Below are positions 1 through 9,662 of a stretch of DNA of 64,000 nt, piece by piece. How positions within the stretch are numbered: the first letter of the stretch is position 1; every line of letters starts with the position of its first letter. The stretch comes from Poecilobothrus nobilitatus. Its lineage: Eukaryota; Arthropoda; Insecta; Diptera; Dolichopodidae. Both the position numbers and the translations under genes were made by a program. The stretch spans positions 73,550,591-73,614,590 of the forward strand of contig OX352773.1 in the NCBI GenBank assembly GCA_947095535.1, written 5' to 3'. The notes under the pieces were generated by a model that was given only the letters and a program-made list of their open reading frames with translations, did not search any database and was not told the DNA's origin.

Positions 1-314
1 ACCCCTTTATACCAAAATATAGCGTAAATATATTATATAAACAAAATAAAATATATTATAGTATAAATTAATAGTATATTCGACCTATAATGGCCTTTAA
101 TAGTCGATGGTTTTGGTAATATTGCATTATTCTTTTGTGTAATATGTAATATTAATATAAATAAAAAACAAAATAAAAAGAAAGTTCCATATGAATTAAT
201 ATTTTATTTCTAAAATGTTTGTGAAATATTTTATAATTATCATTTTTAAAATGTAATTAATAACTAGAAAAAAAAAACATTAATAAAAGTAAGAAGAATA
301 TATATATAAGTTGT
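1..314. other. AT-rich intergenic DNA, no gene seen
   Basis: Simple AT-rich sequence with A and T runs. I see no open frame, splice-bounded exon or RNA gene here. Confidence 0.5.
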
Positions 315-391
315 GGATCTCGATGACCTAGTGGTTAAGCACGTGGCTTTAATTACTGAGAGAGAACCGGTTCCAATCCTGCACAGGTTGC
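315..391 (+). repeat. tRNA-derived SINE head
   Basis: The stretch has a Pol III A-box-like segment (TGACCTAGTGGTTAAGC near 323) followed about 40 bases later by a B-box-like segment (CGGTTCCAATCC near 368). It does not fold into a clean tRNA, so it is a tRNA-derived SINE head and not a working tRNA gene. The A box resembles that of the SINE copies near 29.1 and 37.1 kb, but the rest differs. Confidence 0.5.
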
Positions 392-607
392 AAATTTAAT
401 TAATTGAAAAAATGTCTTCTTTGATATCAAATACAGTGTAAAACATATAATATTTATTACATAATATAATATTTTTATATAATATGTTTATATTACATAA
501 ACAAAATAAATAATATTACAATTTAAATTAATAACATGGAAAATATAACATCCTAAATGAATTGAAATATTAAAAAAAAAAAATAAATAAATATTTAATT
601 TATTATT

Positions 608-805
608 GAATTTTTTTTCTCTGGATTAGGACTGAATAAAATACAAAAATTTACCTTTGCGTCAACGTTTCGTATATTTTTTTTATACTTTTTTAAGACT
701 AAAAAATTTTGAACTTTATACATTGTATTTTTTAATCTTGAAGATTTTTCGATTATAGCCTACCTTAAGATAACAATTTAAAGTCGTCTAATAAAATTTA
801 TAAAT
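608..805 (+). repeat. Left inverted terminal repeat of the Penelope-like element
   Basis: Reverse complement of 3188..3390 with scattered mismatches and indels. Matching blocks include CTCTGGATTAGGACTGAAT, the GTTTCG-containing segment near 667, and TAAAGTCGTCTAATAAAATT near 779. Confidence 0.85.
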
Positions 806-904
806 ATTATTAATTTTCTATAAATAAAATAAATATTATTAAAACGTTCGAATATAATATTAATAATTCAACAAGGTTTGCACATTAATTTCCCAAAAAA
901 TTAT

Positions 905-1480
905 ATGATAATTTCTTTAGATATAGTATATCGTTATTTACCAATATACAGAAGAGATTATTCATATCAATAATTGAGGGCAAATGGCAACATATTTCAC
1001 AATAAGGACATGAAAATAAGTTTAGATTTATTTTTGGAATTAATAGATTTTATTTTTGACTCAAGTTATTTTAAATTCAACGGACAAATGTATAAACAAT
1101 TGGATGGTAGTGCTATTTGTAATCCAGCTAGTCCATCATTAGCAAACATCGTGGTGAATTTCGTAATTACTGATGTACTTAAATAATTTAATTTGGTTAT
1201 ACCGTTTGTGGAGATATATGTAGACGATATGATTTTAGCTGTCCCTAATGATAAAATAGACACCGGTGTGTATCTTTTAATAGTTTTCATAAATTCAAAT
1301 TCACACTAGAAATAGAAAAAGACAACAAAATACTTTTTCTTCATATATATATATAATTAAAAAAAATAATGGCACTATATCCACGGATTGGTATAGGAAA
1401 TCCAGAACTTTGGGGAGAACGTTAAATTTTTTATCCAACCATCCTATATACACCACAAGAAAAACGTTATTGTAAATATT
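905..1480 (+). pseudogene. Penelope-like reverse transcriptase remnant
   Basis: Translation fragments carry hallmarks of Penelope-type reverse transcriptases: ISLDIV (905..930), FKFNGQMYKQLDGS leading into NPASPSLANIV (1070..1160), the catalytic YVDD box at 1217..1228, and the later TDWYRKSRTLGRTLNFLSNH block (about 1378..1441). Canonical members have MG where this copy has IC after DGSA. A TAA after ITDVLK, a frameshift after the YVDD segment and further indels disrupt the frame. It once copied RNA to DNA at a nicked target; now it is a fossil. Confidence 0.85.
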
Positions 1481-1540
1481 CTCAACAAAATTTACAAAAT
1501 TTCATCAAAATAACTTTTAAATAAAAATATATTTATTTAT

Positions 1541-1750
1541 ATCCCGGTACCGTGGTACATAAATGTGCCAGGTAGGTACAACCCCTGTTTCTCGCGGTTT
1601 GTACGATCTCGTGTAAGATTTCGTAGTGTGTACGAGGTATTATGATATATAAAGTATTTATATATTGCGATATCGAATTTTTTTTATATTATAATTATTG
1701 TACCCAGCCGGGAATCGAACCCGAGACCTCTGCACCAATGGCTGGATATC
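1541..1750 (-). mobile_element. tRNA-derived SINE inserted in the Penelope-like element
   Basis: Read on the minus strand, the sequence begins TCCAGCCATTGGTGCAG, has a B box GGGTTCGATTCC, and ends with a tail containing CGTACAAACCGCGAG and TACCACGGTACCGGG. The head resembles the Glu-tRNA-like SINE at 7701..7771 but lacks part of the region between the A and B boxes. It separates the reverse transcriptase and endonuclease parts of the host element, so it is younger. Confidence 0.6.
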
Positions 1751-1954
1751 AAAATATAAACATAATGAAAGATCTGCTAGTACAAACTAATTATTCAATA
1801 TTTTTTATTAACAAGATTTACAACAATTATTTATCCATCTATTTATTATCCATCTATTCTATTTAACCATAGAATAGTTTTTTTTAATGGAAAGACAGTT
1901 TTCAGCTTTTTTTCTAAATTAAAAGATAAGGATGACAAATTTCAACAATCAAAA

Positions 1955-2200
1955 CCTAATATATAAAATTGATTGCACTACATATGTAATTCATATTACA
2001 TTGGACAAAAGAAGCAATTTTTAAAAAAATAGAATGAACCTACATAAGTATAATTGTAAGATTCTCAATATAAATAAAGAAGGAAAAACTGCTTTTGAAC
2101 AAGAAAATCATATTTTTAATTTCGATGACGTCAAAATTTTAGACAAAGAAAAAAATTGGTTTAAGAGAAACATTAGCAAAATGATATCATAATATTTAAT
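1955..2200 (+). pseudogene. GIY-YIG endonuclease remnant of the Penelope-like element
   Basis: Fragments YKIDCTT (1962..1982), YYIG followed by a Gln/Lys-rich stretch (1994..2017), and FNFDDVKILDKEKNW (about 2118..2162) match the C-terminal GIY-YIG endonuclease of Penelope-like elements, which nicks target DNA before priming. The pieces are in different frames, so the domain is inactivated. Confidence 0.8.
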
Positions 2201-2545
2201 CTGTAAATGATAGACATTTAAAACCCTTTTACTCAATGATTTACCAACCAACTTTATTTTTTTTTTTCCCAAAATTTTTTGATTTTCATTATTAATTTTC
2301 CATTTTTATAAAAAAAACCCATGTAAAGAATATACATATATATCACATAGTATGTATAATCTATACCTATAATATACATATTCAAATAAGACGCTCTTTG
2401 ATTCCGTTAAATTTTAAATTTTACTTTTTGTTTTCGCTTTTTGTTTTTTTCTAAATACATAAATAAAATTTTAAGATATAGTTTGTATGAGAGGAAAAGG
2501 GAATTTCACAATATAACTGAATATAAACATACAAGCTTCAGTTAA

Positions 2546-2620
2546 GGGTTTTGGTGCAGTGGTAGAGTGCCCGATTCTTAAAATTAGGAGCCTTGCGTTT
2601 ACAAGTTCGATTCGTTTCTG
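2546..2620 (+). repeat. tRNA-derived SINE head
   Basis: It shows an A-box-like GTGCAGTGGTAGAGTGCCC and a B-box-like CAAGTTCGATTCG at tRNA spacing. The acceptor ends do not pair, so I do not call a tRNA gene. It lies inside the 3' part of the Penelope-like element. A (TTTA)n tract follows at about 2789..2810. Confidence 0.5.
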
Positions 2621-3187
2621 TTTTTTTTTTTTGTTGTTTTTCTGATATTTTAAACGAAATAAAGAACAGACTATAAATAATAAAGAACTGAAATAAAGAA
2701 CGTTACAAACAAATAAAATCAAGAATTTTTCTCTACCTGGTTGTTTCAATAATGACAGTATAAAATTCCAATAGTAATAAATTAATATTTATTTATTTAT
2801 TTATTTATTCTAGTTCAAAATATACATTTACTTTTTGGAATAAACTATTTTATTTAATTAGATGTGACTGCGTTGACAACTCATACATCTAGTAAGTGTG
2901 GAGTTGCCGTTTCTCTATTTTGCTTCGTGTAGTTGCAAATACACTATATAGTAATATAAGGAAATAAAAAAGGATTATGTTATTTATTTTTATTTTGTTT
3001 TTTTTTCTAGTTTTTTGGATCTGTCTATTTTGATAAAAGTATGACAAGTGTTAATATATGCATAATATTATAATTGTTGTTGTTATTTATTAGTACATTT
3101 TTGTTCGTGTTTTTAAGCGCTTAAATTATGAATATTTATATAAAAATATAAATATTTATATAAATATTATTAGAACACTTTATAAAC

Positions 3188-3390
3188 GTTTATAAATTTT
3201 ATTAGACGACTTTAAATTGTTATCTTAAGGTTGGATATAATTGAAAAATCTTCATGATTAAAAAATTCAATGCATAAAGTCTTAAAAAATACAATTTTTT
3301 AGCCTTGAAAAAGTATAAAAAAAATATACGAAACGTTGGCGCAAAGGTAAATTTTTGTGTTTTATTCAGTCATAATCCAGAGAAAAATTC
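3188..3390 (-). repeat. Right inverted terminal repeat with a hammerhead-like motif
   Basis: Reverse complement of 608..805. On the + strand, 3303..3340 reads as CCTTGAAAAA, then a GTATA/TATAC stem (3313..3317 with 3325..3329), then GAAAC (3330..3334) and GTTGGCGC. That is the layout of stem II plus the GAAA core of the hammerhead ribozymes known from Penelope-type terminal repeats. The CTGANGA half is degenerate. Confidence 0.6.
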
Positions 3391-3419
3391 AACAAAAAAT
3401 TAAAAACATTAAGGACACA

Positions 3420-4640
3420 AAAAAGAAAGCTGAATAAATATTTAAGTTGTATACTTTATAGAAGGATATGGACATATCATATGGTGATATGGTATAAAAT
3501 TATTAAATTAAAACCGCTGACACTTTTATTTCATTTCTGCTTTAATATATTAGAACTTTATAATGTATATAAGATGTCGTAACGTAATATAGCATTATAA
3601 ATTAATCATAATTTATTTAAAATTAAATTCAGTTTATCATTCTTTTAAATCTACATATTATAGACCTGTATAGATTAAAATCTAAAAATACAAAAGATTA
3701 ACATACTTATAGCCATTACATATTAAAAAGTTTTTTTTTTATTACAATTTAATCAAAAAATGGTGATTACAAAATGTTACAAAAAAAAAGGTGATTGTGT
3801 AAAGTAGATATTTTTAAACTATTTTTAATTATAGCTTTTCTTATTCTATCTATTTAATACCATTATTTATTTAATGTCAGAGACAGTATCAAATTTTAGT
3901 ATTCAGTACAGTCAAAAAGAATAAAAAATAAGGATAAAAAACTTTATTAAACTTACGACACTCATTTGTATTTGAAACAACATTTGTATTTTAATGGTTT
4001 AAAACCGTGCTCTACAATTTTCTTTTTTTAGAAGAATTGAGTAATGAAAGATACGAAAAACGAATACAAGCGATAGAAACGGAAGAAAAGATTTTGCGTA
4101 CTTGTGAAGTTTATATATAGCTAGTTATAATTAGTGTCTAACAAAAAAAAATTCGGAATGTTAAAAATATAACTGTATACATGTATACATGTTGTCTCTT
4201 TTCATTTTGGCTAGAAAAAAACCAATATCATTTTTAAAAGAACTAGTGGATCATGTCCCTTTACACACAATAAATAATTGGATCTGTCGATGAAAGATGC
4301 AAAAATATTTTCTGAACCGATTCAGTCCATGAAAACTTCCAATATCTTTTACTTATATCCTTAAATAATCTTTAAATATCCTAAATTTTATTATAGTAAA
4401 TGTTAAAAGTGTTAAAACATTTTATTACAAAAGTTTAAATTTTAAATTTTATATTTTAACTTTTTCAATATGCAAGTAATTAAAGCACCTTCTCTGTCCT
4501 TAATTTGCTCAGTTTTTATTTAATCAATTCTATTGTTAGACCATATTTAATAGATTCTATTTATTTATTTTAATTTATAAACATATAGAAAATTAATATA
4601 TTTATAATAAATTTATTTATTTTAAAAAATACATATATAT
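3420..4640. other. AT-rich intergenic DNA upstream of the first receptor
   Basis: Low-complexity AT-rich sequence. The only coding-like signal is the short exon-like segment at 4032..4120, listed separately. I see no recognisable promoter beyond general TA richness before the receptor start. Confidence 0.5.
4032..4120 (+). other. Possible terminal exon or exon fragment, unidentified
   Basis: A good acceptor (TTCTTTTTTTAG, ending 4031) precedes an open frame reading ELSNERYEKRIQAIETEEKI and ending in TAG at 4118..4120. The charged, helix-forming composition is reminiscent of the C-terminal helix after Myb/SANT-like or MADF DNA-binding domains of insect regulators and transposon accessory proteins. 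It is richer in G and C than its surroundings. No upstream exon was found in the window, and chance is possible. Confidence 0.25.
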
Positions 4641-5097
4641 TAATTTTAGTATAAAAGAAAATTACCAATAAAAAACAATGGATAAAATTGTTATAAAATT
4701 ATTAAAAATTTTATTTTTTTTTGGAAAATTTTTAGGTTTACTTGCATTTAAATATGATAAAAAATCAAAAAAATTTATTAAAAATGAAAAAAAAGAAATG
4801 TTTTTAAAAATTTTCCATTTAATTACATTTTTAATCACTTTATTATTAATTAATAATATAATCAATTTATCTGAAGATATATATTTATCAATAAAATTAG
4901 ATCAAATGTTTAATTATTCATTAATATTATATTCATTTTTTATTGCAATAAATTATACAAAAATTCAATGTAAATTATTAAATTTATTAAATAAATCATT
5001 AAAAATATATAAAATAATTAAAATATCATTATTAATATTAAAAGAAGAAAATATTGAAATATTTACAATAAAATTTTTAATATTATTTATAATAAAA

Positions 5098-5100
5098 TGA
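5098..5100 (+). other. In-frame TGA inside the first gustatory receptor
   Basis: This is the only stop between the start at 4678 and the donor at 5725. The following base is T. It sits in a predicted membrane helix after TIKFLILFIIK. A single G-to-A change of a TGG Trp codon would create it. Confidence 0.9.
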
Positions 5101-6082
5101 TTAACAGCATTTATATTAATTTCATTTGAAATTGAATATTTTATATATTTTTTATATAAAACAAAATTAAAAAATATGAATCAAAATGATATTTATTTAA
5201 TATTTTTTATTTATACAATTACAGCATATTTTATATTATTAATAATATTAAGTATAACATTAATATTAGTATGTAATTTAATATTATCAATTTTTTATTT
5301 ACATATTAAAAATTTTCTTTTTTATCAAAATATACAATTATATGAAAAGAAAAAAATTAATTTAAATATTATTAAAATAATGAAAAAAAATATTAATATA
5401 TTATTAATATTTTTAAAAAAAATTGAAAAAATAAAAAAATTTAAAGAAAAATATTTTGAAATATTTTTATTTGGAATAATGATACATATATTTTTTAATT
5501 TATTAACATTATTTTTTGATTTTTTTTTATCATTATATAAAAATAAATTAACATATAAAAGTTTTTATCCAATATGTACATTAATAGAATTATTAATGTT
5601 ATTAATATCATTTGAAGAAATCAAAATAAAATTAATTGAATTAAATATTGAAAAATGCATATTTGATATTAATTTAAAAGAAAAAATATATAAATGGAAT
5701 GAAAAAGAATTTTTTCAAAATATTGTAAGTATGTTTTTTTTAACTCACCACTCCCCCTTCCCTCTCGCTTTCTTTTTTTTTTTGATTAATTATACTTTCC
5801 CTCTTATATTAATTAATAACTTATTATATTAATTATTTCTTAAAAAATACAATAGGAGTTTTTTTTTTTTATATTTTAAATTATAGAAAATAGAAGATTT
5901 TATAAATATAAATATTTTGTCATTATTAATTGTATATAGATTTAATTTTTCCATTTATATATACTGAATTTATATACTATATATTATATAGACAAAATAT
6001 ACTACAAATTCATTAATTACATATAATTTTATAATATTACTCTATAATAAAAAAAAATAATAATAAATTTTTAATATTTTAG

Positions 6083-6247
6083 TTTAACATTAAAATTATG
6101 GAAATTTCAATTCTTTGTTCAGATGTGAAAATTTTTAATACAATATCTATTTCAAAAAGGATATTTTTACCGTTTATATCTAATGTATGTTTATATTTGG
6201 CAGTTGCAGCACAATTTTATATTAATGATGAACACATTAAAAAATAA
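6083..6247 (+). pseudogene. C-terminal exon of the first gustatory receptor
   Basis: Acceptor AG is at 6081..6082. The phase-0 reading begins FNIKIMEISILCSD and contains FLPFISNVCLYLAVAAQF before a short polar tail and the stop TAA (6245..6247). The QF-ending helix-7 motif and the roughly 55-residue length match the final exon of insect Gr genes and of the second receptor here. Confidence 0.85.
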
Positions 6248-6651
6248 CAGATAAAATACAATTATTATAAATTTAAGTGATTTCTTTTTTTTTTTTCCTA
6301 ATTTATACTTTAAATTTAAAAAAAAGAACAAATTAATTAATTTAAATAAACTTTTAAAAAATTAAATAAAATAAAGTTTATATACTGATGTATGTAATTT
6401 TAATTTATTGTTATGTTTTTATTTTTTCATGATATTTCTTTTATTGAAATATTGATATTTGGTAAAGGTGCCATGCAATTTTTTTCTTCTTTGCTGTTTA
6501 GATTTCGTTTTTTCCCTTTAATTGGTATTTCACTGAATTACCAACAAGTTAAAAAGTTACGTTACATTTAAGATTTTTCTGCTTCTTTTGTTGTTTTAGC
6601 TTTAGGAATTTCATGATTTTTTCTGTTTCTGGTTGCATTTTTTGATGACTT

Positions 6652-7443
6652 GGTCTCTGCCACGCAGACAGTGGGGGGCGGGCGATTTTTTTAAAAATAA
6701 TTTAAACATATTGGTTTTTAAACTAGTGTCCATATAGCAAAGCGATAAGCGAGTGTTTTTTTTGCGGCAAGTGAACGATTTTTTAAAATCAAAATTGTTT
6801 GAATTTTGGAGCGGCAAAACTGCGATAAATGAAAAATAAAAATTCATTTTTTAATTTAAATTAGCGTGTATATCAGTTGATATCATTTTTAATTGCAATA
6901 AATGGTCATAATATAAACAAAATCAAACGTCAATTTAAATAATATTAACCACGTAGTTTGTTTTTATAGTATTGTTCTTATTATATTGTATAATATACAT
7001 TATAAAAATTTTATATAAAAGTATAGGTATACGAACTGATACACAAAGTGTTTATTGACATTGTCTTAATATATTCGAAAAATTTTTCTGTGTCTTCTCT
7101 TATTTTCTTATAGAGATGATGGAATCCCCCAAAACTGGCTCGTTCCATATTAATAGAGTGAACTCTATATCTTCGATTATTTTCAAAAATTAAATTTTTT
7201 AGTAAATAAGAATTTGCTTAACAAAATAAACTTTTACGAAGAATCGGCATTTTAAAGAAAAATTTATTTTAAAGCTAGCGTGAAACTGAAAAATAATCAA
7301 TTTCTCGTATTAAATAAATTACAAAAGCTATTGTTTCGGCAGAAAAATCGGAAAATTATATGGCCATTTGCTAACAAAAAAATCGTCTGCTGAAAAATCG
7401 CCCGCAAAAAAATTGTACGCTCGCTTTCTCCGTGGCCGAGACC
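6652..7443. mobile_element. Foldback-like element with subrepeat termini
   Basis: The left end begins GGTCTCTGCCACGCAGA and the right end, reverse-complemented, begins GGTCTCGGCCACGGAGA. Inside both ends are subrepeats of the type GCGGGCGATTTTT. The interior has no coding potential. No target-site duplication is evident. It lies between the two receptors. Confidence 0.65.
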
Positions 7444-7700
7444 CTATAGTTTCGATTTATTATTTAGGATATTATTCATGTATAGCTACATATATTTTTC
7501 AAGTAAATTAGTTGATTTATATCAAATGTATCCGTTGTTTTGTATAAGTTTCTAGTACTAGTGTTCAATTAAAATAACATTTTTTAGAACTATATTCATT
7601 ACTACACCGATTTGATTTTTATGAAAATATAAGCAATAACTCCTCCAACTATTGTATCTGATTGTTGATAATCTATGGTTATTATATGTATATAAGTTTA

Positions 7701-7771
7701 TCCAGCCAATGATGTAGTGGTAAGACATCAGCCTTTCATTCGAAAAGTCTCGGGTTCAAACGTCTGGGTTA
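7701..7771 (+). repeat. Glu-tRNA-like SINE head
   Basis: The D arm pairs perfectly (GATG with CATC around GTGGTAAGA). The acceptor ends TCCAGCC and GTCTGGG pair with one mismatch and wobbles. The middle GCCTTTCATTCG resembles the Glu (TTC) anticodon arm, and the B box is GGGTTCAAACG. The anticodon stem is weak and no T-run terminator follows closely. The same opening TCCAGCC occurs in the SINE near 1750, so I call it a repeat and not a tRNA gene. Confidence 0.5.
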
Positions 7772-7859
7772 TACATATATAGATTAATAAATAATATAGA
7801 ATTTTCTTATAAAAAATAAGTATATGTATAACTTGAGGAAGTAAGTAAATCTTGTGGTA

Positions 7860-8260
7860 CATCTCTTTTTATAATTAGCTCATCACTAGTAAGTCGTTTA
7901 CTTTGACATATTGGGGCCTATTTGTCAAATAACTGCTGAATAAGAAATTCAGATTACTCTTTTCCTAAATTCTCTAAAGAAACTAAGGAGTTTTAAATGA
8001 TTTAACATATGTCAAACGCTTTTGTTAGATCAATTTTTAAAGAGCTACAGAATACCTATCATAATATTATAAAATAAGAACATATTGCGGAATACAAAGG
8101 AATTCTAATATTTAACACAAAACCAAAAGTAAGTGACTCAAAAAACATATGTGCAAAAATAGAATTCAGTGCAAAAATAAAAATGTTACAATGCAATGAC
8201 AAACGCTTCTGATCAATGGTAGAATTTTGAGAATTATCACTAATTGATTTAATCACCTTT
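7860..8260 (-). pseudogene. LINE reverse transcriptase fragment
   Basis: On the minus strand the fragments IDLTKAFDI (rc of about 8005..8034), NHLKLLSFFREF and FLFSSYLTNRPQYVKVN (rc of about 7884..7945) appear in order. They match the catalytic region and the motif after it in Jockey/CR1-type LINE reverse transcriptases (canonical DLSKAFDTVNH and WFxSYLxNRxQxV). Frameshifts separate them and the YxDD box is missing. It is a dead fragment. Confidence 0.7.
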
Positions 8261-8601
8261 CATGTAGGGTTATTATGTTAGCAAATAAAGACTAAACTAC
8301 TTTTAGTACTTAATTGTAGTTATTGAAGCTAAATTATCGTTAACTCCATTGCAATAATATGGCGGTTAAATTTCAATGTGAGATTATTCATGCAGACTGG
8401 CTCTTAATATTAGTTTCTAAAAGGCTGATATCAAAGATCTCCAGATATTGAGTTGGTTTCTCTTAAAATACGCGAGGTGGCAGCAGACTGAAATTTATAG
8501 CAACCGATCAAATTATTTAAATTTTCCCTATACCTCATTTGTTTGTAAATAAAAGTGGAAGTAATATCATCGCGATTAATACAACTATGATACAACATTA
8601 A

Positions 8602-8704
8602 TAACATTTATTTGATTTAAAGATTGGCCAACATTTATTTGATTTAAACAATTGCCAACATTTATTTGATTTAAACATTGGCCAACATTTATATTTGATT
8701 TAAA
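8602..8704. repeat. Tandem repeat, unit about 28 bp
   Basis: Four imperfect copies of a unit containing AACATTTATTTGATTTAAA with the linker GATTGGCC or CATTGGCC. Confidence 0.85.
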
Positions 8705-8924
8705 AGTTTGTAAAAAATATTTAGTAAAAAATTTTCAAAAGAGATTTAGATCCGTCATTAATAGACTCAATTTACAAAATATAGTAAAAATTTTATATAA
8801 TTTCGACTTTTATTTTATCTTTAATTTAATGAAGTTTAAATATAAAATTAAAATACAAAAACAATATTGCAATGTATATAAATATAATAATACCCAATAG
8901 GTATAACAATTTATAATATTAGGG

Positions 8925-9260
8925 GGGATAATTTTAGAGTTAGATTCTGGAAAAGCGTATACTTGTATCCCGGATTTTATAACCAAATTTAAAATCTTTT
9001 CTAATAATTTTTTTATATAAATATTCAAAGAAATCAACATCCTCCTAATTTAGAATGTCGCATATATGAATATATAAATAATGTGGAAAAAGGAAATGCC
9101 CTGATTTATAATCCAACTCCAAAGTCCTTCCGAATAAAGAATTTTGGACATACATATAGATATATATTAATATTCTGAAAAAAGCGCATAACTCTGATGT
9201 TGATTACAACTTTAAAATCTCTTCAAATTCAAAATCTCGCATATATGTAAACTCTGAATT
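8925..9260 (-). repeat. Minisatellite core repeats (family D)
   Basis: About three reverse-oriented units with the themes TTTTAGAGTTGGATTC, AAATCAGGGTT, GCTTTTTCCAGAATATTTA and TGTGAGATTCTGAATTAG. The same units form the interior of the foldback elements near 26, 32, 33 and 56 kb. Confidence 0.65.
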
Positions 9261-9362
9261 TTTAAATTTTGAAAACCTTTTGTAGAAATACAGATTTAAT
9301 ATATATATCAAAATACAATATTTGCTATTCAAAGTCAAACTTATGGCCACTTTATTTCAGAC

Positions 9363-9470
9363 ATAAATTCCAACAAAAAGTGGTCAAAATTTCCATGGAA
9401 CTTAAGTCCATTTAAGTAGAGATAAGTTCCATGGAACTTATGTCCGTGGAAGTTAAGTCATCCACGCTAA
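9363..9470. repeat. Palindromic subrepeats, possible solo foldback terminus
   Basis: CCATGGAACTTAAGTCC-type units occur three times with variations (TTCCATGGAACTTAAGTCC, TTCCATGGAACTTATGTCC, GTGGAAGTTAAGTC). The look is that of a foldback terminus, but I could not find the partner arm on the left. Confidence 0.4.
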
Positions 9471-9662
9471 TATTACACCATTTTCAATAAAAAAATTTTA
9501 AAGAAAAATTTATTTTAGTAAATCATATGGGAATTATAAAAAATATTTTTTTATTATAAAATCGAATTATTATGGTATTGAAAATATTCTAAACCTTTAA
9601 GATTTTTTTTTTGATTTTTAAATTTTTAGTAAATATTCAGATTTTCATTTAAAATAATCAAA

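Larger units (their letters stand above)
604..3405 (+). mobile_element. Penelope-like retroelement, decayed, with inverted terminal repeats
   Basis: A degenerate Penelope-like element. An arm at 608..805 reappears reverse-complemented at 3188..3390, so the element is bounded by inverted copies, as Penelope terminal repeats can be. Between them lie, in + orientation, reverse transcriptase remnants (905..1480) and a GIY-YIG endonuclease remnant (1955..2200), the fixed domain order of this superfamily. Stops and frameshifts are frequent, and the 5' part of the reading frame, before the catalytic palm, is missing. A SINE is inserted at about 1541..1750. The element cannot move on its own. Confidence 0.85.
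4678..6247 (+). pseudogene. Gustatory receptor (7tm_7) gene with a single in-frame TGA
   Basis: Two-exon gustatory receptor. Exon 1 is 4678..5724, the intron 5725..6082 (donor ATT|GTAAGT, acceptor TTTTAG), and exon 2 6083..6247, ending in TAA. The intron is phase 0. The start has a good context (aacaATGg) and begins MDKI like the paralog at 9663. Residues 1-140 are open, codon 141 (5098..5100) is TGA, and the same frame stays open through the remaining 208 codons of exon 1 plus 54 of exon 2. The full 403-codon length is normal for insect Grs. Segments matching the paralog include GKFLGLLAFKYDK near the N-terminus and LNLLNKSLKIYK before the TGA. Exon 2 ends with LYLAVAAQF, a form of the TYhhhhhQF motif of helix 7. 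Family role: ligand-gated taste receptor channel in neuron membranes. It may be a recent pseudogene, a readthrough gene, a polymorphic null or a sequencing error. Confidence 0.85.

Noticed and set aside
604..815. A complete, active hammerhead ribozyme in the left terminal repeat
   Set aside because: The stem and GAAAC are present on the minus strand, but the CTGANGA half is lost (CTTAAAA in its place), so activity is unlikely.
974..1290. Two overlapping ORFs on opposite strands
   Set aside because: The + strand one is part of the Penelope reverse transcriptase remnant, and the minus one is its shadow. Neither is a separate gene.
315..2620. Possible functional tRNA genes
   Set aside because: Pol III box motifs are present, but acceptor and anticodon stems do not pair well and the heads recur with SINE tails, so they are tRNA-derived repeats.
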